NCBI RefSeq assembly: GCF_002127325.2
Contig: NC_035443.2
Coordinates: forward strand, 118,416,251-118,480,250
DNA from: Helianthus annuus
Taxonomy: Eukaryota > Streptophyta > Magnoliopsida > Asterales > Asteraceae
Direction of reading: 5' to 3'
Length of the DNA stretch: 64,000 nucleotides
Both the position numbers and the translations under genes were made by a program. Every line of letters starts with the position of its first letter. The first letter of the stretch is position 1. Shown in pieces: positions 44,230 to 56,617 of the stretch. The notes beneath the pieces were generated by a model. It did not search any database and was not told the origin of the DNA. It saw only the letters and a program-made list of their open reading frames with translations.

Positions 44230-47200
44230 AAGACAGACAGTTACCAGAGTCCCAGTCAGCACTCCTCAGGCAGCCACAGACAGGGAGGATATCGAGGAAA
44301 CCTCCCGAAGTGTAACACCTGCAACAAGCACCACAGTGGCCAGTGTAATAAGGGTCGCTGCCAAAGATGCCTCAAGATGGGTCACGAGGCCAAAGATTGT
44401 AGAAGCCCTCGCCCTGCGAACCAGAATCAGCAGCAGCCTCAAGCACAGCAGAATCAACAGCAGGGCAACAAGGGGTGTTTTCATTGCAGTGCAGAGGGTC
44501 ACTTCAAAAGGCATTGCCCTCAGCTGAACAGGAACCAGAACAACAACAACAACCATAACAACAATCAGGGCAATGGCAACAACAACAACAATGGTGGGAA
44601 CAACAATGGCAATGATGCAAGGGGCCGTGTGTTTGTGTTGGGGCAGGGTGATGCCAGAAATGATCCCAACGTCGTTATGGGTAAGTTCCTTCTCGATGAT
44701 ATTTATGTTACTGTTTTGTTTGATTCGGGTGCGGATACGAGTTATATGTCCTTGAAAATGAGCAAATTGTTAAAACGTACACCAACACCCCTAAACACCA
44801 AGCATGTCGTAGAACTAGCAAACGGTAAAAGTGTAGAGGCCACGCAGATAGTTAAGGGTTGTAGCATTGTCTTAGCTGGTCAGAGTTTCTCCATTGACCT
44901 TATTCCTATAATTCTGGGTAGTTTCGACATCGTCATCGGCATGGATTGGTTATCCAAGCAGCAGGCAGAGATTCTGTGTAAGGAGAAGATCATTCGTATT
45001 CCTCGTTCGGGAAAGGAACCTCTCGAAGTTCAAGGCGACAAGAGTGGTGCTGTGGTTGGCATCATCTCTTTCCTGAAGGCTCAGAAATGTTTGCGCAAGG
45101 GTCATACTGCTATCTTGGCACTGGTTACTGATGCCGCTTCGAAAGAGAAAAGAATAGAGGATATTCCTGTTGTACGCGAATTTCCTCAGGTGTTTCCTGA
45201 AGATTTACCTGGTCTACCGCCTCATCGTCAGGTCGAATTTCAAGTCGAGCTAGTTCCAGGAGCAGCACCTATAGCTCGCGCACCGTATCGTTTAGCTCCA
45301 ACCGAACTGGAAGAACTGTCAAAGCAACTACAAGAGCTCTTAGATAAAGGCTTCATTCGTCCAAGCTCTTCGCCTTGGGGAGCTCCAGTACTATTCGTGA
45401 AAAAGAAGGATGGCACTTTCAGAATGTGCATTGATTATCGCGAGCTGAACAAGGTCACGGTGAAGAACCGCTATCCTCTTCCTCGTATTGACGACTTATT
45501 AGACCAGTTGCAGGGGTCGAGTTACTACTCCAAGATTGATCTAAGGTCAGGTTACCATCAGCTGAGAGTCCGGGATGAGGACGTCTCCAAGACGGCATTC
45601 AGAACTCGCTACGGCCATTACGAGTTTCTGGTCATGCCATTCGGGCTTACGAACGCGCCTGCAGTCTTCATGGATCTTATGAACAGAGTGTGCAAACCTT
45701 ATCTTGACAAGTTCGTCATTGTCTTCATCAACGACATTCTGATCTACTCCAAGAGTCAGGAGGAACACGAGCAGCATTTACGTCTTATCCTGGAACTTCT
45801 TCGAAAGGAGCAACTGTACGCAAAGTTTTCAAAATGCGACTTCTGGCTTCGTGAAGTCCACTTCTTAGGCCATGTGGTGAACAGGGATGGGATTCATGTC
45901 GATCCATCCAAGGTAGATTCGATCAGGAATTGGCCAGCACCGCGTACACCGACAGAAATACGCCAATTTTTGGGTTTGGCGGGATACTACAGGCGGTTTA
46001 TCAAAGACTTTTCCAAGATCGCGCAGCCGCTTACTATGCTGACACAGAAAGGTGTCGTTTACAGATGGGGTAATACGCAGGAAACTGCTTTTCAGTACTT
46101 GAAGGATAGACTATGCAGCGCACCTATCCTCTCACTGCCCGAGGGCACGGATGACTTCGTGGTTTATTGTGACGCATCGATACAAGGGCTTGGTTGTGTA
46201 TTGATGCAGCGGGATAAAGTTATTGCCTACGCCTCTCGTCAACTCAAGGTTCATGAACGGAACTACACGACGCACGATTTAGAGCTGGGAGCTGTTGTTT
46301 TTGCGCTTAAGATATGGCGACACTACCTGTACGGTACCAAGTGCACAATTTACACCGATCACAGGAGTCTCGAGCATATCTTCAAGCAGAAGGAATTGAA
46401 TATGCGGCAACGACGATGGGTCGAACTGCTTAATGATTACGAATGCGCCATCAAGTACCATCCAGGCAAGGCCAATGTTGTGGCTGACGCTCTCAGTCGA
46501 AAAGACACTCTACCTAGACGCGTACGAGCCTTACAGCTCACCATCCAGTTTAGTCTTCCTGCACAGATACGAGATGCTCAGGTGGAAGCATTAAAACCCG
46601 AGAATGTCACGGCTGAAGCCTTACGCGGCTCAAGGCAACGCATGGAACAAAAGGAAGACGGCGCCTACTATGTAACGGGGCGTATTTGGGTCCCACTTTA
46701 TGGCGGTTTACGCGAGCTGGTAATGGATGAAGCTCACAAGTCTCGCTACTCGGTACATCCAGGGTCGGATAAAATGTACCACGATATCAAAACAACATAC
46801 TGGTGGCCAAGTATGAAAGCCCACATCGCCACCTATGTTGGCAAGTGCTTGACCTGTGCGAGAGTCAAGGTTGAATATCAGAAACCCGCATGTCTACTGC
46901 AACAGCCTAAGATACCTCAATGGAAATGGGAAGAAATTTCCATGGATTTCGTTACAGGCCTACCTAGATCTCAGCGTGGGAACGATACAATATGGGTCAT
47001 CGTGGATCGACTCACAAAGTCTGCACACTTCCTAGCTATAAAGGAAACGGATAAGTTCTCCACTCTCGCAGACATTTATCTTAAAGAAGTTGTTTCGAGG
47101 CACGGGGTGCCCACATCCATCATTTCGGATCGGGATGCACGATTCACGTCAGAACTATGGCAAGCGATGCACAAAGCGTTTGGCTCTCGTTTAGACATGA

Positions 47201-47820
47201 GCACAGCATATCACCCTCAGACGGATGGGCAGTTTGAGCGCACGATTCAAACCCTAGAAGACATGCTTCGAGCGTGTGTTATCGATTTCGGCAACGGCTG
47301 GGAAAAGCACCTCCCTTTAGTGGAGTTTTCATACAATAACAGTTATCACACCAGCATTCAAGCCGCTCCATTCGAGGCATTGTACGGACGTAAATGCCGG
47401 TCACCTCTCTGTTGGGCAGAGGTGGGGGATAGTCAGATTACGGGTCCAGAGATTGTAGTGGACGCCACAGAAAAGATTGCGCAGATACGACAACGCATGG
47501 CGGCAGCACGCGACCGTCAGAAAGCCTACGCGGATAAGCGTAAGAGGCCATTGGAATTTCAGGTCGGGGACCGGGTTTTACTTAAAGTCTCACCCTGGAA
47601 GGGTGTGGTTCGATTTGGTAAATGAGGCAAACTCAACCCACGGTATGTTGGACCGTTCGAGATCATAGAAAGAATAGGCCCAGTAGCCTACAGATTGAAC
47701 CTACCAGCTGAACTTGGTGCAGTTCACAATGTATTTCACGTGTCGAATCTGAAGAAGTGCCTGTCATATGAGACCCTCATAGTTCCTTTTAAGGAACTCA
47801 CTATCGACGAGCGGTTGTAG
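44230..47820 (+). pseudogene. Chromovirus 2 zinc knuckles, protease, RT, RNase H, integrase
   Basis: Continuous frame, open from ATG 44377 to a TGA at 47623-47625. Order: zinc knuckles ([40 protein letters not shown]), an Asn-rich linker, protease [11 protein letters not shown] ([25 protein letters not shown]), RNase H ([22 protein letters not shown]), and integrase with an HHCC finger, a DDE triad and [14 protein letters not shown]. The RT box reads FINDILIYS (Asn codon 45730-45732), where chromovirus 1 has FIDD; Asp to Asn there should abolish polymerisation. A further TAG at 47818-47820 follows the TGA. This copy cannot supply its own RT. Confidence 0.9.
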
Positions 47821-48081
47821 TTCGTCGAGGAACCAGTAGAAATCACGGACCGGGATGTGAAGGTCCTCAAGCACAAGAGAATCCCTCTTGTACGAGTTCG
47901 TTGGAACTCCCGACGTGGCCCAGAGTACGCCTGGGAACGCGAAGATAAAATGAAAGAAAAGTATCCCCAGTTATTCGAAACCAATGCAACCACTACTGAG
48001 GCTGAAGCTACTACTACTGAATTTCGGGACGAAATTCCAAATCAACGGGGGGATGATGTGACACGCCAGGAAAACCAGTGA
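47821..48081 (+). pseudogene. Chromovirus 2 chromodomain end
   Basis: Same frame after the TAG: FVEEPVEITDRDVKVLKHKR, then LVRVRWNSRRGPEYAWERED, a chromodomain-like module, ending at TGA 48079-48081. It would direct integration to marked chromatin if it were translated. Confidence 0.8.
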
Positions 48082-48139
48082 ACAATACAGCTTACCTAGC
48101 TTCCTCAGTAAGTACGTACCAAATTTCGGGACAAAATTT

Positions 48140-48157
48140 CTTTTAAGTTGGGGATAA
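48140..48157 (+). promoter_or_regulatory. Polypurine tract region of chromovirus 2
   Basis: AAGTTGGGGATAA lies directly before the 3' LTR, the expected plus-strand primer site. Confidence 0.65.
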
Positions 48158-50464
48158 TGTGACAACTCGAACTTTTGACTCGTATTTAATGCACGTTGAC
48201 CTTTACCATTGACTTTGACTGTGTAATTGTTGATTTGTTTGACTGGTAACTGTGCACATGTTATAATGAAACGCGTTTTGAATATTGCTTGTGTGTGATT
48301 ATATTTTAATAATGAGACTTAGTAGAAAACCATTAACGGGTTACACATGAATAGGCCCAACGAAACACAAGATGTGTTTCGCCAATAATACCTCGACGAA
48401 ATGGGGTTCTGTTTCGCCGACCCGTCAAATTCATCGAGGCCCAGTTACGGCCCACACTTATATGCGTATATTTATAGATTAGGGGAAACGGAACCGAGAT
48501 TTTTAAAAAAAAAAGAGAAAACCCTAGACTCCTCTTCTATTGACGGCAGCCCTGTGGCTTTGTGATTCGTGAAGAACATCACTTTCTTGTTCATCGTGGT
48601 TAGTTCTAGTTATTATCTGGTTATTCGATTATTTGAATATCATTCTTACATATTTGCTGCGATAATTATTTGATATGTTTGTTGTTGATTGACATGGTTG
48701 CATCACTAAATGATTTAAGATTTGCTTAAAACCGCCGGCTATTACACTTATGATTGCATGTGTTTTTGTCAGTTATTATATGTGATAATAGTTGTGGTCA
48801 AATGTTGTTGAATTGTTGGGTGCCATTGGCTCAAGTGGCGGCTTGAACTAGGATGGTCCAATCGAACTAGAAGCCACCGACCCACTAACTTTTTTGGTCT
48901 AATCAAGTGGACAAAAGTCTGAGTGCACCATGTGAAAATTTGTAGAAAATAATGATGATATTAAATGAATATAGGAAACTGTGTATTCGGTTATATTACT
49001 GTGAATTGAATTTGGATCTTGTGTGATTGAGGGATGTGGGCGGCAAGTGGAAGGCCATTGGGTGTGGGTTTGGCCCAATGGGGCTAGAGAACCAAGTCAT
49101 GGAGTAACTAAATTACACATGGCCGCCACCCCTCATTTGACTAAAAATGTGATCGGCCCTATAGCATTGGGCGATGGTTGCTTATGTCGGCCACTTGAGT
49201 CTTGTGTCATGATTATTTAGTAGCACAGTCTTGGCTTTGACGAAACAAAAGTGTGATTCGCCAAAGGGGATCTTGACGAAACAGAAAGTGTTTCGCCAAG
49301 GATGTTTGGCGAAATAGAAAATGTGATTCGTCAAGGATGTTAACGAAATAGAAATTTGATTAGTCAAAGGGTAGTTGACGAAACACAATGTGTTTCGTCA
49401 ACCTATGTTTCGCCAAAAATCCTTGTTTCGCCAACTTGGTTATTTTTGCACAGTAACATGATTTAACCTTGTTAAATGTTAACTGAGATATTTAACTGCT
49501 GTTAAGTGATGAACATGACTTTTATGATAGTGGACGCATGCTAGTACTTCTGTGATTATAGTTATACGTGAACAACTTGGATATAAACTGATTATGTGTA
49601 CGTGCGTATTTAGGACATGATTAATTAACTGTGAGCAATTATTTAGCATACCGAGCAAACCAAGGTGAGTTCACACCCTTACTAAGGCATGGGATTCCCA
49701 GGGCACGGGAATTGGGATTGAAGGATCGAGATTGAATAGAACTGTACTTATACTGTTACTAGACTACCATACCACTGTCCTCGGTTGTGCAGGACACATA
49801 TTTATGCTATTCACTGTCCTCGGTTGTGCAGGACACATACTTACCCTCTACGTAGGCTTATACTTATTACTATCCTCGGTTGTGAAGGATACCTATACTT
49901 ATTCCTATCCTCGGATGTGAAGGATACTTATACTTATTACTATCCTCGGATGTGAAGGATACTTATGATTATTACTATCCTCGGTTGTGAAGGATACTTA
50001 TGGTTACGTGTAGTCTAGTGGATATATACAACATGGGGAAGCCCCCACCAATAGAACGTACTAACGGCCCAGTAGAGCCACCTGTTACAAACGAACTTAC
50101 TATTACGTATTTACTTTCTGTGAACTCGCTCAACTAGTTGTTGATCCTCTGTTACATGCCTTGCAGGTCGTTAGGTATATGGAGCTTGCACATGGAGGAG
50201 CGGGTCGTTGTGGGCTTGGATCGTGATTATCTTATTAAACACTTATGACATTTCGTACTTACTTATGTTGGGTTTTGATTATACGCTTCCGCTAAACACT
50301 GATAACTTACTTATGTTTTGGAAACACCTTTCATATGGATTTGGTTTGGATTATATTGCAATTACTTTTACTTATTACAATGTTCTATATGATTGGTGGC
50401 TTGATCCTGGTCAGTCACGCTCCCAAGCGGTGATACTCCGCGGGTGGATTTTGGGGGTGTGACA
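48158..50464 (+). repeat. Chromovirus 2 3' LTR
   Basis: 2307 bp, nearly identical to 40732-43037, including the hairpin array (from about 49776) and the GACGAAAC array. Confidence 0.95.
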
Positions 50465-50790
50465 TCCAGGGACACAAGATCACTTTAATGACAGATCAAC
50501 CCCTCCAGAAGGTGCTCAAAAGGCCGGAGCTGTCCGGACGGCTGGCTAAGTGGGTCGTAGAGCTGGGAGAACACTCCCTGGAATTCAAGCCCAGAACAGC
50601 CATAAAGGGACAAATACTGGCCGACTTCTTAGCAGAGGTTCCGGAGGAAGAAGGGAAAGAACTCCAAAAATAGGAAGCCTTGGAAAGAAAAGAGAAAGAG
50701 GAGGAAGACAAGGCTATATGGAAGATATTCACAGATGGAGCCTCCAGTGAGGAAGGAAGTGGAGCAGGCATTACCTTGATAAGTCCTGAA
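50465..50790 (+). pseudogene. Tat RNase H, continued, and start of second RNase H
   Basis: It continues the interrupted RNase H (GHKITLMTDQPLQKVLKRPE, KWVVELGEHSLEFKPRTAIK), then a linker with a TAG at 50671-50673. The second RNase H begins KIFTDGASSEEGSGAGITLI. A G-run of five at 50791-50795 is one base too long, so the frame shifts there. The TDGA motif is the first catalytic Asp of the plant-type RNase H special to Tat. Confidence 0.85.
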
Positions 50791-51826
50791 GGGGGTTGAG
50801 TTGACCTATGCCATAAGATTAGATTTCGAAAACACCCACAATACAGCCGAGTATGAAGCCCTTTTAGCAGGGATGAGGTTGGCAAAGAAAATGAAGGCAA
50901 GGCATGTGGAGCCGAGCACCGATTCGCAGCTGGTAGTCAAGCAATATCAAGGAGAATACGAGGCAAAAGATAGCACTATGGCACAATACGTGGCAAAAGT
51001 AAAAGAAATGGCCGAAGTGTTCAAAACTTTCAAGCTAGAATACATCCCCCGCGGGAGAAACAGAAAATCCGACGCCCTCAGCAAACTAGCCTCAGTAGCA
51101 TTTAACCACCTAGCAAGAGAAGTCAAAGTGGAAGTCCTGACTTCCCCCTCCCTCGGTACAGAAGAGGTGGTTGTAGTCGAAAATGCACAAGAAACATGGA
51201 TGACACCAATTGTAAAGTTCCTCAGAGACGGAACTCTGCCTGAGGGAGAGTGGGCGGCCAGAAAGGTAAGGGTCAAGGCCCTGCAATATAAATTGATCGA
51301 TGAGGAGCTGTATCGAAGATCGTACCTAGGCCCCTTATTAAAGTGTGTTGACATGGAAGAAGCTGAATATGTGATTAGGGAAATGCACGAAGGGATTTGT
51401 GGAATGCATTCGGGGCCAAGGACAGTAGTAGCAAAGGCAATGAATGCGGGGTTCTATTGGCCTCGAATGTATGAGACAGCTTCCGAGGAAATCAAGAAAT
51501 GTGACAATTGCCAGGTACATGTACCTATGAACCACCGACACAAGCACCCGATGATATCTGTCTCGACGTCCTGGCCCTTTCAAAAGTGGGCCATCGACAT
51601 AATAGGGTCGTTCCCGGAGGGTCCAAGAGGGGTCAAGTATGTGATAGTCGCCATCGATTATTTCACTAAGTGGATAGAAGCAAAACCCTTAGCAAAAACA
51701 ACCGGGGAACAAATGAGACGATTTGTGCTAGACAACATCATCTGCAGATATGGGGTTCCAAAGGAGCTGGTAAGTGACAACGCCGTCCAATTTGCGGGAA
51801 TACCCTTCAGACCCTGGTGTGAATAG
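50791..51826 (+). pseudogene. Tat second RNase H and integrase, first part
   Basis: The frame opens without an ATG, reading VELTYAIRLDFENTHNTAEY, then STDSQLVVKQYQGEYEAK and RKSDALSKLAS: the remaining Glu and Asp catalytic residues of RNase H. The integrase follows, with a zinc finger (HEGICGMHSG, KKCDNCQVH), the first Asp in KWAIDIIGSF and the second in LVSDNAVQF. A TAG at 51824-51826 breaks the ORF before the catalytic Glu. Confidence 0.88.
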
Positions 51827-52426
51827 ATGCATATACAACAAGTGTTTACATCCATCACCCACGCTCAGAGCAATGGATTGGTAGAAAGGGCCAATCAAAA
51901 CGTCATTAAGGGAATGAAAGGGAGACTCGGAAGGAAGCAAAAAGGATGGCTGGAGGAACTACCATTTGTGCTATGGGCATATAGGACCACTCCTAAAGAT
52001 TGCAATGGGGAAACTCCTTTCAGCCTAACTTACGGGACGGAAGCTGTCATCCCGGCTGAAATAGGATCCCCAACTGCCCGAATGAGGCTCAGGGAGGAGG
52101 AGAATGAGCAAGACCTCCGGATGAATCTGAACCTTTTGGAAGAAAGAAGAGAAGTAGCAGCAATCTGGGAGGCCAAATACAAGAAGCAGCTGGAAAGTTG
52201 TTACAACGCCAAGATGAAAAAGCTCAACCTCGTCCCAGGAGATCTGGTCCTAAGAGCAAATGAAGCCAGCTTACAGGAGAACACCGGAAAGCTAGGCCCC
52301 AACTGGGAGGGGCCTTACCGAGTCATATGGGCAAACGGCAAAGGGAGCTGCAAATTGGAAACACTCCAAGGCAAGGAGGTCCCCAGGATATGGAACCTCA
52401 TGCAACTTAGAAAGTACCACATGTGA
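51827..52426 (+). pseudogene. Tat integrase, C-terminal part
   Basis: Same frame after the TAG. The catalytic Glu is in SNGLVERANQNVIKGMKGRL, then WAYRTTPKDCNGETPFSLTY and AVIPAEIGSPT, then the C-terminal GPNWEGPYRV and RKYHM end at TGA 52424-52426. Apart from the upstream stop, this part is open. Confidence 0.88.
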
Positions 52427-53186
52427 GGGATAAGCCCCCGGAAAAAACGGCCAAAGAGCCACTTTTGTAATATGTAACTGATAATCTGGGGTTCACCCCC
52501 AAGGACAGATCTTTTGTAACGACTTATGTTGGGAAGTTAAATCCCCCAAGTAAATGAAAAATGGACAATTAACATGTCCTCTTTTGACAAAAGAGCAGGT
52601 ATTATATCTAGGCAGACGTGCCTATAAACACTATAAAGCCTAACTAATAAGTAAACACACGCGTACAAGGTATATCAAACATGCCAAAAGCCCGGCCATG
52701 GGGCAAAATAGGGTCTAGCTAACCCAAAGAAAGCGGACAAAACCAACCAAAAACATAATCTCACATTATAAACTTGTCCTATGATTGGCCTCGAACAGAC
52801 AATCCTGGTTTATTGACAAACCACAAGCATAACACATTTCTGTAAACAAAACTACAAAAAAGAAATCATCCTTTCTTCATTAACAAAACAAATGTACAAA
52901 GAAAAGCCTTAGTAACTTTGGCCGAAATACAAAACACAACAGGTTTAACCAAAAAGACCAAAGCTCAACTTCCTGCGAAACGGTCCAAAGGTCCCCAGGA
53001 AAAACACCGGCTTGATCCTAGGCAAAAGTCCCTGCAAAACAATAAGCATAACAAAAAAGCATGCAAATGACAGGACAACAACACAGGATCATAAGTTATA
53101 CGATTAGGTACCAAGGAGGACCCCCACACAAAGGTCCCCCTTTTCAAACACAAAAAGTTCAAAAGTATCCTAAGGAAAGTAGTTAT
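52427..53186. other. Tat non-coding spacer between integrase and antisense gene
   Basis: No ORF is supported on either strand. It separates the convergent sense pol and antisense gene. Confidence 0.5.
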
Positions 53187-54318
53187 TCAAGTTACAACCA
53201 TATTGAAGAAAACAAATGTCCAGGAATCACTGGGGGCACCCCCAGACAAAGATGGCGGAGAGGAAGGACCAACAGAGGAGAACAGGGCCTTTAATTCATC
53301 TATCAATATTAAGGGATGCTCCAGGATTTTCTTCAGAATAACCGGGGTCTTGCTCCCAAACTCCTCATCCAGCTTGGATAATTTCTTCTTAGCTTTGGAG
53401 TTGTACAGCGGAGTCTCCTTCCTGCCTAGACCCTGAGCAGAATAAGCATAACCATCCTTCAACGCAGCCTGGTAGCCGACATCCCGGTAAGCCCTATATA
53501 TCTCCTCCAAACCGCTCTTAAAATCCTTTGACTGGGAGATAGCAGAAAGGAAGGCCCAAACCCCTCCGTGATCAGCCAATGTTTTTCCCCGGCCAACCGC
53601 TGGTTATCATCAGAAGTCACCCCATAGTCTGCATACATGGTGTTCAATTGCTCCTGGGAGACAGAACCAACCTCTTTCAAATATTTTAACTCAGCAGCCA
53701 GCTCCTCCTTCTCCTCCACCAGCGCCGCCATCTCCCTTTCCCAAGCTTGTTTCCTCTGCTCCAGCATGGCCCTGCTCCCTGAACAAAAAAGCATCACAAA
53801 CAACCCGAAAGCAAAAAAAAGGGGGGGAGGAAGGGCTACATACCTTCTCCTCCTACAACTTCCTCTCAGCTTCGACCACTTGGCATCTAAGTTCGGCAGC
53901 AACAGATTGGGAGGTCTTGAGCTCAGCCTTGAGTCCTTCATTCGCCCTCCTTAAATCATCAATCCGCTGCAGCATACCAGCACTCCTGAAAAAGCTCTCA
54001 CAAAGGGACATGCTGTACTGATCCTCGAAAAGATCATCCCACAAAACGGAGTTCACAAACTTATGGGAGGGAGGAACAACATGAGTAAGAAAGTCCCTAG
54101 CAGCCTCAGGAGTCCCTATCACTGAAGAATGAGAAACTTTCCATTTGGGATCGATGAGTAGGACCTTCAAGGAGAGTGGGTTTACTGGTCCCAATAGCAT
54201 GAGAGGGTGAAAGTTCAAAAGCTGGGGAAAAACGGGCTATGCCCACCTCGGAAGTCTTATCCCGAACACGGGAAGAAGAGGGACCAGTAGGAATTTCTAT
54301 GGGATCCAGAGAACTCCC

Positions 54319-54393
54319 CTGCGTAACAAGAAAAAGGATATCAAAAACAAAACAAAGGTAGGAAAAAGGGAATGGGGGGAAGAAAAGACCTAC
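54319..54393 (-). other. Intron 2 of the antisense Tat gene
   Basis: 75 bp, donor GTAGGT, acceptor TTGTTACGCAG. It joins in phase 0 between TTTACTG and GGGAGTTCT. A pyrimidine- and T-rich body is consistent with a plant intron. Confidence 0.65.
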
Positions 54394-54827
54394 CAGTAAA
54401 GGTGCACTCACAAGACTTGAAGACCTCAGGTGTTTAGACAAGGAACCTTTGACCCCAACAGGGGGAAGATCGGAAACAGCCTTCGAGAAAGGAGGGGGCT
54501 TCTGACCGCTGACACTCCGGAGTCTTTGCCGGATATCGCGAGGAGCAGGGGTCGGCTTAGGACTTGCAGCCTTTCTTTTACGAACCAAACGAACCTCCAA
54601 GGCTTCATCATCACTTTGATCAGAGTGTTGAACAGGGGGAAGGTCAGCGGAACTTTCCTCCTCATCAGAAGGGTTCCCCTCATCACCCCCCACGGTGACA
54701 GAACCCCCAACCTGGGCAGACCCCCCAGTAACATGTACCTCTGCATTCAAGCCAGGATCGACTTTGTTATCAACTACAAACTTGACATCCTTTGAATCAC
54801 CTTGAAGTAGCCTCCACAAAGTTAGCT

Positions 54828-54917
54828 CTGCACAAGGAAAAGCACTAAAGATGACTGCACAACCATTAAAGCACAAAAAAGGACAACAGCAAATAGCAGG
54901 TCAAGAATAAAGGATAC
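54828..54917 (-). other. Intron 1 of the antisense Tat gene
   Basis: Donor GTATCC at 54917 downward and acceptor TTGTGCAG ending at 54828. The flanking codons join as G|AG, giving Glu. Confidence 0.65.
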
Positions 54918-55924
54918 CCTTTTTGCCAAAAAAGGCCTTGGGACGAACCGGATAGGAAGGGCTCAGCCCCCCCATGGCAAGCATCCCCTCGGAAAAAGTA
55001 AAGGCCCTCGTTGGGTTTTCGTACATCCGTTTCCACTGGACGGTTTCAGCAGCAGACAGGGTCGGAACAGCATCCTCGATAACAGCCTCAAGATCTCTTG
55101 GCAATGGAGATTCCGGCAGCATAGTAGCAGAAACAAAGATGAACCTACTCTTCCAATCCTTCGGATAGGTAGAAGTGGGCATAAAATTGTAACAAGGTTT
55201 CGACACGCTGTTCTGCCGCTTTGCAAAAGTAAACCAATCTCCATCAGAGATTAGCTTATAGAACATGCAGAACAGAGGAATAGAAGTCTCCCCAGAAACG
55301 GCTGCACAGGACAACTCGAAGTGTACCACCCTCATAAATCCTAAAGGATGTATCTGAGAAAAGTGAACACCAAAATGACGAAGCAAAGCAACCTTAAAAG
55401 GGGAAAGATGATACCTAACCCCACAGGAGGAAAATGCTAGCGTATAAATGGGGATCCTGTCCAGCGTACACTCAGCCGGTTCATTAGGACCCGGCAAAGA
55501 AGGAGAAAACTGCTCAGGGATATTGTACGTTTCAACAAAGGACTTCAAGTCCTTTGCTGTCAAAACCGATCTGATCGCCGAACGGCCTGAACGGCTCATG
55601 ACAAATGTAGGTATAACGATCAGAGAAATGTTAAAGGAAATGAGAAGAAGAAAGATGATAGTGAAAACAGAGCAAGAGATCAAAGAGGCTAAGAGTGCAT
55701 TTAAAGAGATGATGGGAGAGTCCTTTCAAAATTCAAAAAGGAGGCACGTGTATCAAGGGGATTAAACCCCGCCATTAATACTCGGCAGGTTAATAGAGGG
55801 TTAATAATAACCACTTGGGGCCCGGGCCCATTTCTAGGACAGAAAACTACCTTCTGAAAATACAGGTATGGCTCAACCCCGGATCATGAGCCTTGGGTCT
55901 CAGAGCCAGGGACTAAAGATGACT

Positions 55925-56617
55925 TGACGAAGGGCCAATGGGTTGCCCCATTTACCCGGTTTGGGCTGACACCACAAAAGCCCAAACACTTGAGACCCAC
56001 GAACAAGTTTGCTTCTCCATTAAGGTTTTCCACATGAAAATATGAGCGGGAAGCATGAATTCAGATAAGTAAAGAAAAAGCATTTAATGTCCGATGTAAC
56101 CAGCATCTCGGCTGGCATGGTACACTTCCAGCCGCAAGCATTAAATGAGATTATCATCCTGCCGCTGGGGTTCAGACACGTGTCTGAGCCCCCCAAAGAC
56201 TACCAGAAGCCGTTGGATCATGTCAGCTAATATCCCACATGCAAGATAAGGTTGCTCGCTTATATAAGAAGAGGAAAACGGTAACAAGAGGTATGACCAC
56301 ATTTAACACACTCTCATTTACTCTCTCTCGGCATTATCTCCGACCAACATTCTCACATTAAAAACATTCAGGCATTTATTAGATTCACACCTTAAAGGAA
56401 CTACTCCGGTGATCTTAAGCATCGGAGTAACTCCTTCTCATTCTCTGGCAAGGTTACTTACTCTCACGCCGGAGCTTGGTCACGGATCCCCCCCCCCCCC
56501 CCCCCGGGGTCCTCCGTGGAGAGGCTAACGATTTGCTCTTTTGAAGTAACGAAGACAAAGACCTCTTGACGTCAGCGAAGATCCATTTAATGGCATCCGG
56601 GATTTGGGTATTCGACA
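55925..56617 (+). repeat. Tat element 3' LTR
   Basis: 693 bp, starting TGACGAAGGG and ending TTCGACA, with a run of 18 C (11 in the other LTR). A TATA box is at 56261-56269. Confidence 0.88.

Larger units (their letters stand above)
40732..50464 (+). mobile_element. Complete Ty3/gypsy chromovirus 2 (Tekay/Del-like), nested in Tat
   Basis: LTRs at 40732-43037 and 48158-50464, TSD TCCAG, termini TGTGACAAC and GGTGTGACA. A primer binding site for initiator Met tRNA is at 43041-43054 and a polypurine stretch precedes the 3' LTR. One gag-pol frame with a short intron-like segment is broken by four in-frame stops and carries an RT active-site change. By eye 9 LTR substitutions plus a poly-A/T change, so the insertion is young. 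Confidence 0.95.
53187..55599 (-). pseudogene. Antisense gene of the Tat element (gypsy-type accessory protein)
   Basis: Minus-strand multi-exon gene. Exon 1 (55599-54918) starts MSRSGRSAIRSVLTAKDLKS and contains HLSPFKVALLRHFGVHFSQI and HPLGFMRVVHFELSCAA, the putative gypsy-type transposon domain (PF04195-like) known from plant databases. The intron 54828-54917 has GT/AG borders and joins phase 1 codons. Exon 2 (54827-54394) is acidic; intron 54319-54393. Exon 3 runs from 54318 and reads KVSHSSVIGTPEAARDFLTH after a frameshift. The last exon starts about 53778 with a coiled coil (LEQRKQAWEREMAALVEEKE). A stop after VVEAERKL and the frameshift make it a pseudogene. Its function is unknown. 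Confidence 0.75.
36476..56617 (+). mobile_element. Tat-lineage Ty3/gypsy retrotransposon, split by a nested chromovirus
   Basis: LTRs at 36476-37161 and 55925-56617, TSD ATAAG. Without the nested element it is about 10.4 kb. Sense order: gag, protease, RT, RNase H, a second plant-type RNase H, integrase. A gene then lies on the opposite strand before the 3' LTR. The dual RNase H and antisense gene mark the Tat lineage. About 25 LTR differences in about 680 bp were counted by eye (near 3.7 percent). Stops, a 172-bp duplication and a frameshift disable it. Confidence 0.9.

Noticed and set aside
41596..50462. Repeated small ORFs in the chromovirus 2 LTRs (for example 42781-43035 and 50208-50462)
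   Set aside because: LTR duplicates; non-coding repeats and hairpin arrays cross them.
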